Positions 1 through 6,980 of a stretch of 8,911 bases of DNA are shown here, one piece after another (position 1 is the first letter of the stretch; each line of letters starts with the position of its first letter). Both the position numbers and the translations under genes were made by a program. Source of the stretch: Verrucomicrobiaceae bacterium. Its GTDB lineage: Bacteria; Verrucomicrobiota; Verrucomicrobiae; Verrucomicrobiales; Akkermansiaceae. The notes beneath the pieces were generated by a model. The model was not told where the DNA came from. It saw only the letters and a list, made by a program, of their open reading frames with translations, and ran no database searches. The stretch covers positions 1 to 8,911 of the forward strand of contig RPOS01000127.1 of NCBI GenBank assembly GCA_003820635.1, in the 5' to 3' direction.

Positions 1-144
1 AACCGAGGAAATGCCGCGCAGTTCCAGTTCATGTTGCAGACTCGCCTCATAACTGCTCTCCAGCAGGCCGGGACCAAGATCACGATGAACCTCAATGGCT
101 GCCCCAATCACCTCTTTGGACAAATTGTTCAGATAGTCCTTCAT
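1..144 (-). CDS. GxxExxY family protein, N-terminal part (cut by window edge)
   Basis: An open frame starts at the ATG at 144-142 and runs off the left edge after 48 codons. The translation begins MKDYLNNLSKEVIGAAIEVH and continues through RDLGPGLLESSYEASL. The family-defining motif is visible as G26, E29 and Y32 (GLLESSY), preceded by the usual 'IGAAIEVHRDLGPG'. These small proteins of roughly 120-140 residues are placed by sequence databases in a PD-(D/E)XK nuclease-like family (known of the family). Their biological role is unsettled, and the part that would hold nuclease residues lies outside the window. A purine-rich AAGGAAG on the minus strand sits about 11 bases before the ATG and is a plausible ribosome binding site. 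The gene lies 56 bases downstream of the methionine synthase module gene in the same direction, separated by a CGCAAA repeat array. The call is firm; function is not. Confidence 0.88.
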   Translation of the reverse strand, partial: MKDYLNNLSKEVIGAAIEVHRDLGPGLLESSYEASLQHELELRGISSV

Positions 145-146
145 GT

Positions 147-202
147 TTCAAATTTCTTCCTTTGCGTCCCTTTGCGACCTTTGCGGCTTTGCGGTTCAAA
201 TT
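147..202. repeat. CGCAAA array between 8-bp direct repeats
   Basis: Four copies of TTTGCG (CGCAAA on the minus strand) lie at 161-166, 171-176, 180-185 and 188-193, with start-to-start spacings of 10, 9 and 8 bases. The array is bracketed by two identical octamers, TTCAAATT, at 147-154 and 195-202. The right octamer includes the first two bases of the minus-strand stop codon (TAA, 203-201) of the methyltransferase gene. The left one ends three bases before the GxxExxY start codon. From memory, similar 'CGCAAAG' runs often precede GxxExxY genes in unrelated bacteria, so the array may travel with the gene. Whether the octamers are a target-site duplication or part of the repeat is unknown. Confidence 0.7.
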
Positions 203-1295
203 AACCGACCAGCGGCATCTCTCTCGGTTTTTTCCCTGCCATGGCTTGGGCGATGGCGGCGATGTGGTGGGGGGTGTTGCCGCAGCATCCGCCGGCGAGG
301 TTGAGCAGGCCGGCCTCGGCGAACTCGGCCATGTAATCGGCCATGTGATGGGGTTCAAGATCGAAGCCGGTGGGCGCGAGCGGGTTGGGCAGGCCGGCGT
401 TCGGGTAGCAGGAAACGTGGGTGGTCGCACAATCGGAGAGTTCCTCCAGATGTGGCCGCATCAGGTCGGGGCCGAGCGAGCAGTTGAGGCCGATGGCCAG
501 CGGGTGGGTGTGGGCGAAGGCGATCCAGAAGGCTTCCACTTTCTGGGCGGAGATCATGGTTTCCCCGCCGAGGCCGACGGCGGCGGAGAGGATGAGCGGC
601 AGTTTCAGCTTTTGTTCCTGATAGATTTCCTGCACGGCGACGGCGGCGGCCTTGGCATTGAGGGAATCGAAGATGGTTTCGATCATCAGGATGTCGCAAC
701 CGCCCTCAATGAGCGCGCGGATCTGGAGTTTGTAGGCCTCGAGCACCTGGTCGAAGTTCACCACCCGAAACGCGTGATCCTCGGGGTCGGGAGAGTTGGT
801 GAGAGAAACGGTGAGCGGCCCGATCGCGCCGGCGACGTAACGCTTGATCCCGCTGTCACTGCCGATGTCATCCGCCCATTTCCGGCAGAGCCGGGCGGAC
901 TCGACGTTCATTTCCCATGCGAGTTCGTTGAGAAACGGGTTCTCGATGATTTTCTGGAAAAACTCCGGATCCTTGCGGCCGCCGAGTTCGCGCGGGTCCT
1001 CGACGAAAAACTCGCTCTGCGCGATGCTGGTGGCGGAAAACGTGTTCGTTTCGCAGATGTCCGAGCCCGCCTCGTAGAAGCGCTTGTGGATGTCGCCGAT
1101 GACGTCGGGCCGGGTGATCGAGAGGATGTCGCCGTTGTTGAGCAGGTCCTTGGGGCTGTCCGCGAAGCGTTTTCCGCGGGCATCGGCCTCGGAAAGCCCG
1201 TAGGAGCGGATGGTCGTGCCCATCGCGCCGTCGAGCACGAGAATGCGTTCGGCGAGGGCCTGGGTGAGTTCCTGAGTCGTGTCCGGCTGCGGCAT
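201..1295 (-). CDS. metH: Homocysteine S-methyltransferase module of B12-dependent methionine synthase (stand-alone MetH module 1)
   Basis: This 364-residue protein matches the homocysteine-binding barrel of MetH, which transfers a methyl group to zinc-activated homocysteine to make methionine in the cytoplasm. Visible landmarks are LDGAMGTTI (21-29), ETNTF (82-86), GAIGP (156-160), ETIFDSLNAKAA (206-217), GLNCSLGP (269-276), YPNAGLPNP (297-305) and GGCCG (335-339). The zinc ligands by family comparison are C272, C337 and C338. The protein stops about where the linker to the folate-binding module begins in full-length MetH, so the folate, cobalamin and reactivation modules must be encoded elsewhere or be missing. 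Relative to E. coli MetH there is an insertion of roughly 24 residues around 97-122. The conserved 'SGTITDxSGRTLSGQ' stretch is replaced by SAAVGLGGETMISAQ (237-251). An in-frame ATG at 1346 would add 17 residues, but the ATG at 1295 has AGGA about 8 bases upstream and sits closer to the domain start, so it is preferred. The symbol refers to the module only. Confidence 0.9.
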   Translation of the reverse strand: MPQPDTTQELTQALAERILVLDGAMGTTIRSYGLSEADARGKRFADSPKDLLNNGDILSITRPDVIGDIHKRFYEAGSDICETNTFSATSIAQSEFFVEDPRELGGRKDPEFFQKIIENPFLNELAWEMNVESARLCRKWADDIGSDSGIKRYVAGAIGPLTVSLTNSPDPEDHAFRVVNFDQVLEAYKLQIRALIEGGCDILMIETIFDSLNAKAAAVAVQEIYQEQKLKLPLILSAAVGLGGETMISAQKVEAFWIAFAHTHPLAIGLNCSLGPDLMRPHLEELSDCATTHVSCYPNAGLPNPLAPTGFDLEPHHMADYMAEFAEAGLLNLAGGCCGNTPHHIAAIAQAMAGKKPREMPLVG

Positions 1296-1540
1296 GGGGA
1301 AAATCCTAGCCTCGCCGGCAGGTGGATTCAAGAAACAAATCGTCATATCCGGATATGATGATGCGAAATAGCGGCTCGCTTACCCGGGCGACGGGAAAAT
1401 TGGTCCTGCAGAGCGTGGAATATCGGCACGGCACAGCGATAAAATCGCTCGCCATCCCGGGTCTCCGGCATAGGATCCGCATTGCGCTACGTCGCTTAGC
1501 CCTGCCGTGGTGGGGCGCCCCATGCCAAGCTTCCGGCATC
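1296..1540. promoter_or_regulatory. Divergent intergenic region with palindromes
   Basis: This stretch separates the minus-strand methyltransferase gene from the plus-strand protease gene and should hold both promoters. I see no convincing -35/-10 pair on either strand. It contains a perfect 16-bp palindrome TCATATCCGGATATGA at 1343-1358. It also has a short hairpin AGCGAT-AAA-ATCGCT at 1435-1449 and a 12-bp GC palindrome TGGGGCGCCCCA at 1511-1522, just ahead of the protease start at 1541. The frame of the protease gene stays open back to an ATG at 1322. The translation of that part (rich in Arg, with no hydrophobic signal at its start) looks non-coding, so the region is treated as untranslated. 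Confidence 0.5.
1343..1358. promoter_or_regulatory. 16-bp perfect palindrome, candidate operator
   Basis: TCATATCCGGATATGA is its own reverse complement over all 16 bases; symmetry breaks at the next pair (1342/1359). It lies between two divergent genes, 48 bases from the chosen start of the methyltransferase gene and about 180 from the start of the protease gene, where a dimeric regulator could act on both. It also overlaps the alternative upstream ATG of the methyltransferase gene at 1346. No regulator is identified in the window. Confidence 0.4.
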
Positions 1541-4500
1541 ATGTCCTCCCGCTTCCAGAGCCTGCTTTGCGCCTGCCTCGTTCTCGTGGTGGCACTCGGG
1601 TGGATGCTGATCCAGCCGTCACCGGCGGGCAGGTCGGTGGCAGCGCCACCCGCGCCTGAGGCTCGGCAGGCGGTGCCGGGAGTCCAAGGCCCCATTGGCG
1701 CGGCGGCCGATGCACCGCCCGCACCGGAAATCCAGTTCATCGCCGGGAAGCCGCCGGAGCCCCTCGTTTCAATCCCGCTGCCGGCGGATTTCCTCCAGCG
1801 CATCCTTTCCGCGGATGAAAAGTCGGTCGCCATTGCCCTGCCTGGTGGCGGCAGTGCGCAGGGTCTGGTCTCGCTGATCCGGCGGGATGTAAACGGCCTG
1901 TTGCTGGTGCAGGGAACGATCACCAAGCCCGAGGCCGGCCGCTTTATGTTCCAGCGCCAGACCATCCGCGGCAAGGCGGGCGCGCTCGCCGGATTCATCC
2001 ACTACGATCATAGTGAGACGGCCTATCAAGTGCGGCCGCTCGGGGAAAACGGCGGGCCGGTGCTCGTCAAGACCACCGTGGATGCGGTGATGTGCCGTGC
2101 CTACGCCCCGCCGCCCGACGCCGCGGAGGTGCAGGAAATCCCCGCCACGCACCCGACGGACGATCCGATTCCGCCGGATGAAAACGGCATTATCCAGCTG
2201 CAGAGCCTGCCGGGGGCCGCCGCAGTGGTTTATCTGGATTTCGATGGCGAGGAGCGCAACTTCGACGGCTGGGGCTACATCAACGCCGCTCCATCCGGCA
2301 CCAGCAACGCGCAGATTTTCGAAATCTGGCAGGGCGTCTGCGAGGATTTCCAACCGTTCCAGATCAATGTCACCACCGTGCGCGCCGTCCATGATGCCGC
2401 CGCGCCCGGCCACCGGATGCAGGTGATCATCACGCCCACCGACACCGCCATGCCGGGAGCCGGCGGCGTCGCCTACACCGGATCGTTCAACTGGACGGGC
2501 GCGCCGGTTTGCTGGGCCTTCCTGACCACCGGCAAGAATGCGGTGGAAGTCATTTCCCACGAGGTGGGCCATACGCTCGGACTCTCCCACGACGGCCGCA
2601 CGCTGCCCTACACGGCATACTACGCGGGCCACAACGGTTGGGCTCCGATCATGGGTATCGGCTACAACCAGCCGCTCACCCAGTGGTCCAAGGGCGAATA
2701 CTTCAACGCCAACAATACCGAGGACGATCTGCTCATCATTTCCTCCAACAACAACGGCGTCGCTTACCGCGCGGATGATCACGGCGCTTCCTTCGCCACC
2801 GCCCCGTGGCTGGACATCGACTCTTTGGGCGCGGTTTCCGGCGAGGGCATCATTGAAGCCAATACCGACCGCGACTCGTTCCGCTTCAGCACCACCGGTG
2901 GCAACGCCACGCTGCAGATCAACCCGGTTTCCCAAGCCAATCTCGACCTCAAGGCGGAAATCCTCAGCGTTACCAGCACGCTCATTACCACCATCGCCAC
3001 CAGCAATTCCACCACAACGCTGAGCGCCTCGTTTTCTGCACTGAATCTGCCGGCCGGCGATTATCTGGTGCGCGTTTCCGGCAGCGGCAAAGGGAATTTG
3101 ATCACCGGCTATTCGAACTATGCCAGCCTCGGCTCCTACACCATCACCGGCACCATCACCGGCGGTGCTTATGTGTCACGCTTCATTCTCGCGGAAAACT
3201 CCGCCACCGGCACCGTGGCCGGCACCGTGCAGGCTCGTGCCGGCCACGGCGGCGGCGCACTCTCGTTCGCCATCAGCGCGGGCAATGACGCGGGCGCCTT
3301 CGCCATCCATCCCGCCAGCGGGCAAATCACCGTGGCCAATGGCGCTTTGCTCGACTTCGAGGCTCTCTCCAGCCGTTGGGATGATCCGGCCGTCTTCGAA
3401 CTGTTTGTGCAAATCACCGACAATCTCGACTACACCAATGAAACCATCCGTGTGCTGGTGGAACTGGCCGATGCCAACGAGCCGCCGGTTTTTCCCATGC
3501 CGCCGCCGGTCATCATTCCGGAAACCCTGCCGCCCGGTGCGCTGGTCGCGACGGCCGCCGCCACGGATCCGGACCGCGGCGACTATGTGAGTTATGCCAT
3601 CGTGGCCGGAAATGAAGATGGCGCGTTAGCCATCGATCCCTCCAGCGGCGCCGTCACCGTGGCAGCTGCGCTGGATTACCAAACCACTCCGTTCTATCAA
3701 CTCACGCTTCGCGCCACCGACCATCTCTCTCCATCTAACAGCTTGGAGGTTCCGCTTGCCATCTCGCTCGTCGGTATTCCGGAAGGCTTTGCCACCGGCT
3801 CGGTGGCGCGCACGTTTTTCAGCGGCATTTCCGGCACGGCGGTGGCGGATCTCACGGAAAACCCGAGGTTCCCGAACAACCCGAACTCTGAGGTGATCCT
3901 CAGCTCCTTCGACAGCGGCATCAACCAGGGCAACGACTACGGCAGCACGCTGCGCGGCTATCTCATTGCCCCCGCCAGCGGGGAATACACCTTCTGGATT
4001 TCCGCCGATGAAACCGCGGAGTTGCGCATCAGCCCGGATGCGGATCCGGCCAATGCCGTGGTCATGGCCAGCGTTTCCGGCCCGGTGGCTCCCGGTGATT
4101 GGACGAACCAGCCCGGCCAGCAAAGCGCTGCCATCGAGCTCACCGCCGGCGAGGTGTATTACATCGAGGCGCGCCACAAGGAGTCCACCGGCAATGACCA
4201 CGTGCAGGTCGCCTGGCAGGGCCCCGGCATGGCCGCGAGGGAAATCATCCCGGGCCGCTGGCTCGCACCCTATCGCCAGCAACATGCACCCTGGGCTCCC
4301 GAGCTTGTGCTCTCGGTGCGTGACGCCGCCGCCGCAGGCGCGCTCGTCGGCCGGGTTTCCTTCATCGAGCCCAACCTCGGCGAGGAGGTCGCCAGCCATG
4401 CCATCACCGGCGGCAATGAGGCCGGCCGCTTCACTATTGATTCCGCCAGCGGGGAAATCCGCGTCGCCACCGGAGCCATGCTGCTGGCCGGGGAAACTTA

Positions 4501-6517
4501 TGTTCTAGCTGTTTCCGCCACCGATGATGGAGACCCGCCGGCCGCCGGGGAAACCACAGCGCACATCAGCGTCACCGGCTTTGATGAAAACCTGCACGCC
4601 TGGTGGCGGCTCGACGAAGGGGCGGGCACCTCCATTTCCGACAGCTCCGGCAACGGCCGCGATGGCTGGCTGGCCGGCGGCGGAACGTGGATCGCGCGCA
4701 GCCCGGCAAACCCGGCGCTCCAACTCAACGGCAGCGACGCCGGCTTTGTGAGCACGGACTACGATTCGCTCTCTGGCATCCAGCCTTTCACCGTGGCCGT
4801 CTGGGTGAAGGTGCCCGCCAGCCATTCCGCGGAGGGCGTGCTGATCCAGCAATCCGATGCTTCCGGCTACGGCGAGCCCGGCGGTTATCGCGTTTCCGTC
4901 AAGTCCGATGGCCGCATCAGTTTCAGCGTTTATGGCTGGGATTTGGACTGGTATGACATCGACGAGCAGTTCCGCATCACCAGCTCCCAAGCCATTCATG
5001 ACGGCGAGTGGCACCACGTGGCCTGCGTGCGCGACGGGGAAGCCGGGCGCATATTCATCGACGGTGTCGAAAGCGCCACCGGCAGTGGAACCATCCGGCT
5101 GCTGGAACCAGGGTCCACCACGTCGGTCGGCTACGATGCGGAGAGCGAAACGGCGTTTCTCAATGCCGCCGTGGATGACGTACGCATCTACCGAGAAGCC
5201 ATGGCGAGCGGGCAGATCGTCCAAATCGCCAGCATCCCGGTTTTCGCCACCATTCCGCTCATCGGTGACGACGCCACCCAGGACGCGCCCTACAACGGCA
5301 GCCTCGCCGCGGCCGCCAGCGATCCGGACGCGGATGACACGCTCACTTTCTCGAAAACCGCCGGTCCCGCTTGGCTCGAAGTCGCCGGTAACGGCACGCT
5401 CTCCGGCATGCCGGGCAATGGCGACGTCGGGCCTAACAGTTTCACCGTGCGCGTCACCGACCTCGCCGGAGCCCATGCCGAAGCACAGCTCGACATCACC
5501 GTCCATCCGCCGCCTGTGGTCAACGTGAGCGCCAGCGACACCCTCGCCGCTGAAACCGGCCCCGATCCCGGCGTTTTCACCATCACCCGCAGCGGGTCCA
5601 CCGCTGGCGATCTGGCTGTCAACTTCACGCTCAACGGCACCGCGCTCAACGGCGTGGATTATCTTGAGCTCCCGGGCAGTGTCACCATCCCGAGCGGCGC
5701 GGAAAGCGTCACCATCACCGTGATTCCGACAGCCGACGATCTCATCGAAGGCTCCGAAGCCGTGGCTCTGACCCTGGCGGAAGGCCCTTACGAGCCCGGC
5801 GAGTTCTCCTTTGCACGCCTCTTCATCAGGGATTCGAACCACGCCCCGTTCTTCCTTGCGGATCCGGTCGTGACTCCCGCCGCCCTGGCGGGCGTAGCCT
5901 ACACCGGCGAGTCACTCGCAGACCACGCCGGAGATCCGAATCTCGACGATGGCGACACGCTTAACTTTGCTAAAATCGAAGGGCCGGATTGGCTGTCCAT
6001 CGCCCTTGATGGCACCTTGTCAGGATTGCCCGCTGAATCGGACCTCGGAACCCATATCTTCACCGTGCGGGTGACCGATGCTGCGGGCCTCGCCGCGGAT
6101 GGCAACCTCCAGATCACCGTCACCACGCCCTCGTCATTCGAAAGCTGGCAGCTTGCCGAGTTTGGCCCGCAGGCCGGAGATCCGCTGGTGGCGGGAGAAT
6201 TGGCGGATCCGGATCTGGACGGCCTTTCCAACCTGCTGGAATACGCCTTGGGGACCGATCCGAATCTGCCCGATACCGCCCGCGTCGGGCTGGAAATGGT
6301 GGACGCCGGAGGCACCGCCTGCATGCGCCTCACCTACAGCATCAATCCGGCGGCGACGGGCATCACCATGGTGGTGGAAGCTACGGATGATCTGACCGAT
6401 CCCGATGGCTGGTCGGACGAAAACATTCTCATTGAGGACGTGACCACCGCCCGCATTGTGGTGCGCGACACCCTTGGCGGGCCCCACCGTTTCTTCCGGC
6501 TCCGCGTCACCCGCTGA
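1541..6517 (+). CDS. Giant secreted multidomain zinc metalloprotease (metzincin type) with PPC, cadherin, PA14, LamG, He_PIG-like and Calx-beta domains
   Basis: This encodes 1658 residues from the ATG at 1541, chosen because it starts a signal-type segment (MSSRFQSLLCACLVLVVALG) directly. Approximate layout: signal 1-30; propeptide 60-190; catalytic domain 225-405, opening with YLDFDG (231-236); PPC-like domain 411-541; two cadherin-like repeats 543-750; PA14 754-911; third cadherin-like repeat 917-1013; LamG/concanavalin-like 1014-1231 (AWWRLDEGAG, GEWHHVACV, VDDVRIY); He_PIG-like 1232-1323; Calx-beta 1324-1433; second He_PIG-like 1434-1531; tail 1532-1658 with a TSP3-like Ca loop (D1556, D1558, D1560) and a final FFRLRV. 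The active site HEVGHTLGLSHD has zinc ligands H340, H344 and H350, catalytic E341 and the following D351. M371 in PIMG is the likely Met-turn. The protein is probably exported and calcium-stabilised, digesting or binding proteins or polysaccharides outside the cell. The substrate cannot be read from sequence. No strong Shine-Dalgarno precedes the start. Domain borders are estimates by eye. Confidence 0.9.
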   Translation: MSSRFQSLLCACLVLVVALGWMLIQPSPAGRSVAAPPAPEARQAVPGVQGPIGAAADAPPAPEIQFIAGKPPEPLVSIPLPADFLQRILSADEKSVAIALPGGGSAQGLVSLIRRDVNGLLLVQGTITKPEAGRFMFQRQTIRGKAGALAGFIHYDHSETAYQVRPLGENGGPVLVKTTVDAVMCRAYAPPPDAAEVQEIPATHPTDDPIPPDENGIIQLQSLPGAAAVVYLDFDGEERNFDGWGYINAAPSGTSNAQIFEIWQGVCEDFQPFQINVTTVRAVHDAAAPGHRMQVIITPTDTAMPGAGGVAYTGSFNWTGAPVCWAFLTTGKNAVEVISHEVGHTLGLSHDGRTLPYTAYYAGHNGWAPIMGIGYNQPLTQWSKGEYFNANNTEDDLLIISSNNNGVAYRADDHGASFATAPWLDIDSLGAVSGEGIIEANTDRDSFRFSTTGGNATLQINPVSQANLDLKAEILSVTSTLITTIATSNSTTTLSASFSALNLPAGDYLVRVSGSGKGNLITGYSNYASLGSYTITGTITGGAYVSRFILAENSATGTVAGTVQARAGHGGGALSFAISAGNDAGAFAIHPASGQITVANGALLDFEALSSRWDDPAVFELFVQITDNLDYTNETIRVLVELADANEPPVFPMPPPVIIPETLPPGALVATAAATDPDRGDYVSYAIVAGNEDGALAIDPSSGAVTVAAALDYQTTPFYQLTLRATDHLSPSNSLEVPLAISLVGIPEGFATGSVARTFFSGISGTAVADLTENPRFPNNPNSEVILSSFDSGINQGNDYGSTLRGYLIAPASGEYTFWISADETAELRISPDADPANAVVMASVSGPVAPGDWTNQPGQQSAAIELTAGEVYYIEARHKESTGNDHVQVAWQGPGMAAREIIPGRWLAPYRQQHAPWAPELVLSVRDAAAAGALVGRVSFIEPNLGEEVASHAITGGNEAGRFTIDSASGEIRVATGAMLLAGETYVLAVSATDDGDPPAAGETTAHISVTGFDENLHAWWRLDEGAGTSISDSSGNGRDGWLAGGGTWIARSPANPALQLNGSDAGFVSTDYDSLSGIQPFTVAVWVKVPASHSAEGVLIQQSDASGYGEPGGYRVSVKSDGRISFSVYGWDLDWYDIDEQFRITSSQAIHDGEWHHVACVRDGEAGRIFIDGVESATGSGTIRLLEPGSTTSVGYDAESETAFLNAAVDDVRIYREAMASGQIVQIASIPVFATIPLIGDDATQDAPYNGSLAAAASDPDADDTLTFSKTAGPAWLEVAGNGTLSGMPGNGDVGPNSFTVRVTDLAGAHAEAQLDITVHPPPVVNVSASDTLAAETGPDPGVFTITRSGSTAGDLAVNFTLNGTALNGVDYLELPGSVTIPSGAESVTITVIPTADDLIEGSEAVALTLAEGPYEPGEFSFARLFIRDSNHAPFFLADPVVTPAALAGVAYTGESLADHAGDPNLDDGDTLNFAKIEGPDWLSIALDGTLSGLPAESDLGTHIFTVRVTDAAGLAADGNLQITVTTPSSFESWQLAEFGPQAGDPLVAGELADPDLDGLSNLLEYALGTDPNLPDTARVGLEMVDAGGTACMRLTYSINPAATGITMVVEATDDLTDPDGWSDENILIEDVTTARIVVRDTLGGPHRFFRLRVTR

Positions 6518-6530
6518 TCCAGACCATGGC

Positions 6531-6564
6531 TGGAACCTGTGGTTCCTGCCCCCCGGTTCCACAG
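6531..6564 (+). other. Overlapping inverted repeats after the protease gene
   Basis: TGGAACC at 6531-6537 can pair with GGTTCCA at 6555-6561, and its inner GGAACC also with the nearer GGTTCC at 6541-6546 (3-base loop). CTGTGG (6537-6542) can pair with CCACAG (6559-6564). The structures are mutually exclusive and begin 13 bases after the stop codon, where a terminator would be expected. There is no run of T afterwards, so a classic intrinsic terminator is not supported; a role in 3'-end stability is possible. Confidence 0.3.
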
Positions 6565-6652
6565 TCCGGCGGAGACCGGGTTCTGGCGCTGAAGAGTCTT
6601 GCGCGGCATCTCCCGAAGCGCTTTTCTCGCGGCCTCCCGAGCACGGACTGCC

Positions 6653-6964
6653 ATGTTGAAGCCGCACCCCACCGCCCTTGCCTGCCTGGCCTCCTCTCTG
6701 GCGCTGCTCTCCTGCGCGGCTCCCAAGGCGGAAGTGGTGGCGGAAAATCCCGCTCCCCAGGCGGAAAAAACCGCAGAAACCGCCGTTGCCTCCGAGCCCG
6801 CCGTTCCCGCAGCGGCGGATGACGGCATTCGTCTGCCGGACATGCTCGGCCTGCCGGGCGAGGGTGAACTCCGCTCCACCAGCCCGGCCGCCGCCCGCCC
6901 CACCGCTGGCGAGTCCGGCGCGGTCATCGCCCGCCCGCCGGCCCAGCCGCCTGCGGAGCCATAG
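6653..6964 (+). CDS. Small Ala/Pro-rich lipoprotein of unknown function
   Basis: This encodes 103 residues from the ATG at 6653. The start (MLKPHPTALACLASSLALLSC) is a lipoprotein signal with lipobox LLSC, and C21 is the expected lipidated residue, so the product should be membrane-anchored. The frame is open 18 codons further back to 6599, but that start would bury the signal behind an Arg-rich extension. After C21 the chain is low complexity, with repeated Ala, Pro, Glu and Lys, and probably disordered. The exception is a short less biased patch, DDGIRLPDMLGLPGEG, at about 57-72. It ends in PPAQPPAEP. I recognise no domain. It lies 135 bases after the protease gene on the same strand and may be co-transcribed with it or independent. 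No Shine-Dalgarno is evident. The lipobox supports a real gene, but the composition is also what GC-rich noise could give. Confidence 0.6.
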   Translation: MLKPHPTALACLASSLALLSCAAPKAEVVAENPAPQAEKTAETAVASEPAVPAAADDGIRLPDMLGLPGEGELRSTSPAAARPTAGESGAVIARPPAQPPAEP

Positions 6965-6980
6965 CGGCGGCCAACCGCCT
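6965..6980. terminator. Candidate two-way hairpin between convergent genes
   Basis: The 15 bases between the lipoprotein stop (TAG, 6962-6964) and the smpB stop (complement of 6980-6982) contain GGCGG-CCAA-CCGCC at 6966-6979, a perfect 5-bp GC stem with a 4-base loop. It would form in transcripts from both strands. No T-run follows on either side, and an alternative stem CCAAC/GTTGG (6971-6975 with 6985-6989) competes. The placement is suggestive; the sequence alone is weak. Confidence 0.35.

Noticed and set aside
147..202. CGCAAA units as a CRISPR array
   Set aside because: The units are 6 bases with 2-4 base gaps; CRISPR repeats are about 23-47 bases with spacers of similar length, and no cas gene is present.
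162..1358. 398-codon open frame on the plus strand opposite the methyltransferase gene
   Set aside because: It mirrors a confidently identified conserved gene; the translation is rich in Gly, Val, Glu and Arg without recognisable motifs, as expected from the antisense of a GC-rich gene.
1322..1540. 73-residue N-terminal extension of the giant protease
   Set aside because: The frame is open, but the extension would place a hydrophobic signal segment internally, and its translation looks like non-coding DNA holding palindromes.
1769..2935. 388-codon open frame on the minus strand opposite the metalloprotease domain
   Set aside because: The zinc-binding motif and Met-turn on the plus strand fix the coding strand; the reverse frame is a by-product of GC-rich codon use.
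4505..5842. 445-codon open frame on the minus strand inside the protease gene
   Set aside because: The sense strand encodes clear cadherin, LamG, He_PIG-like and Calx-beta motifs over the same bases; the antisense product shows no domain.
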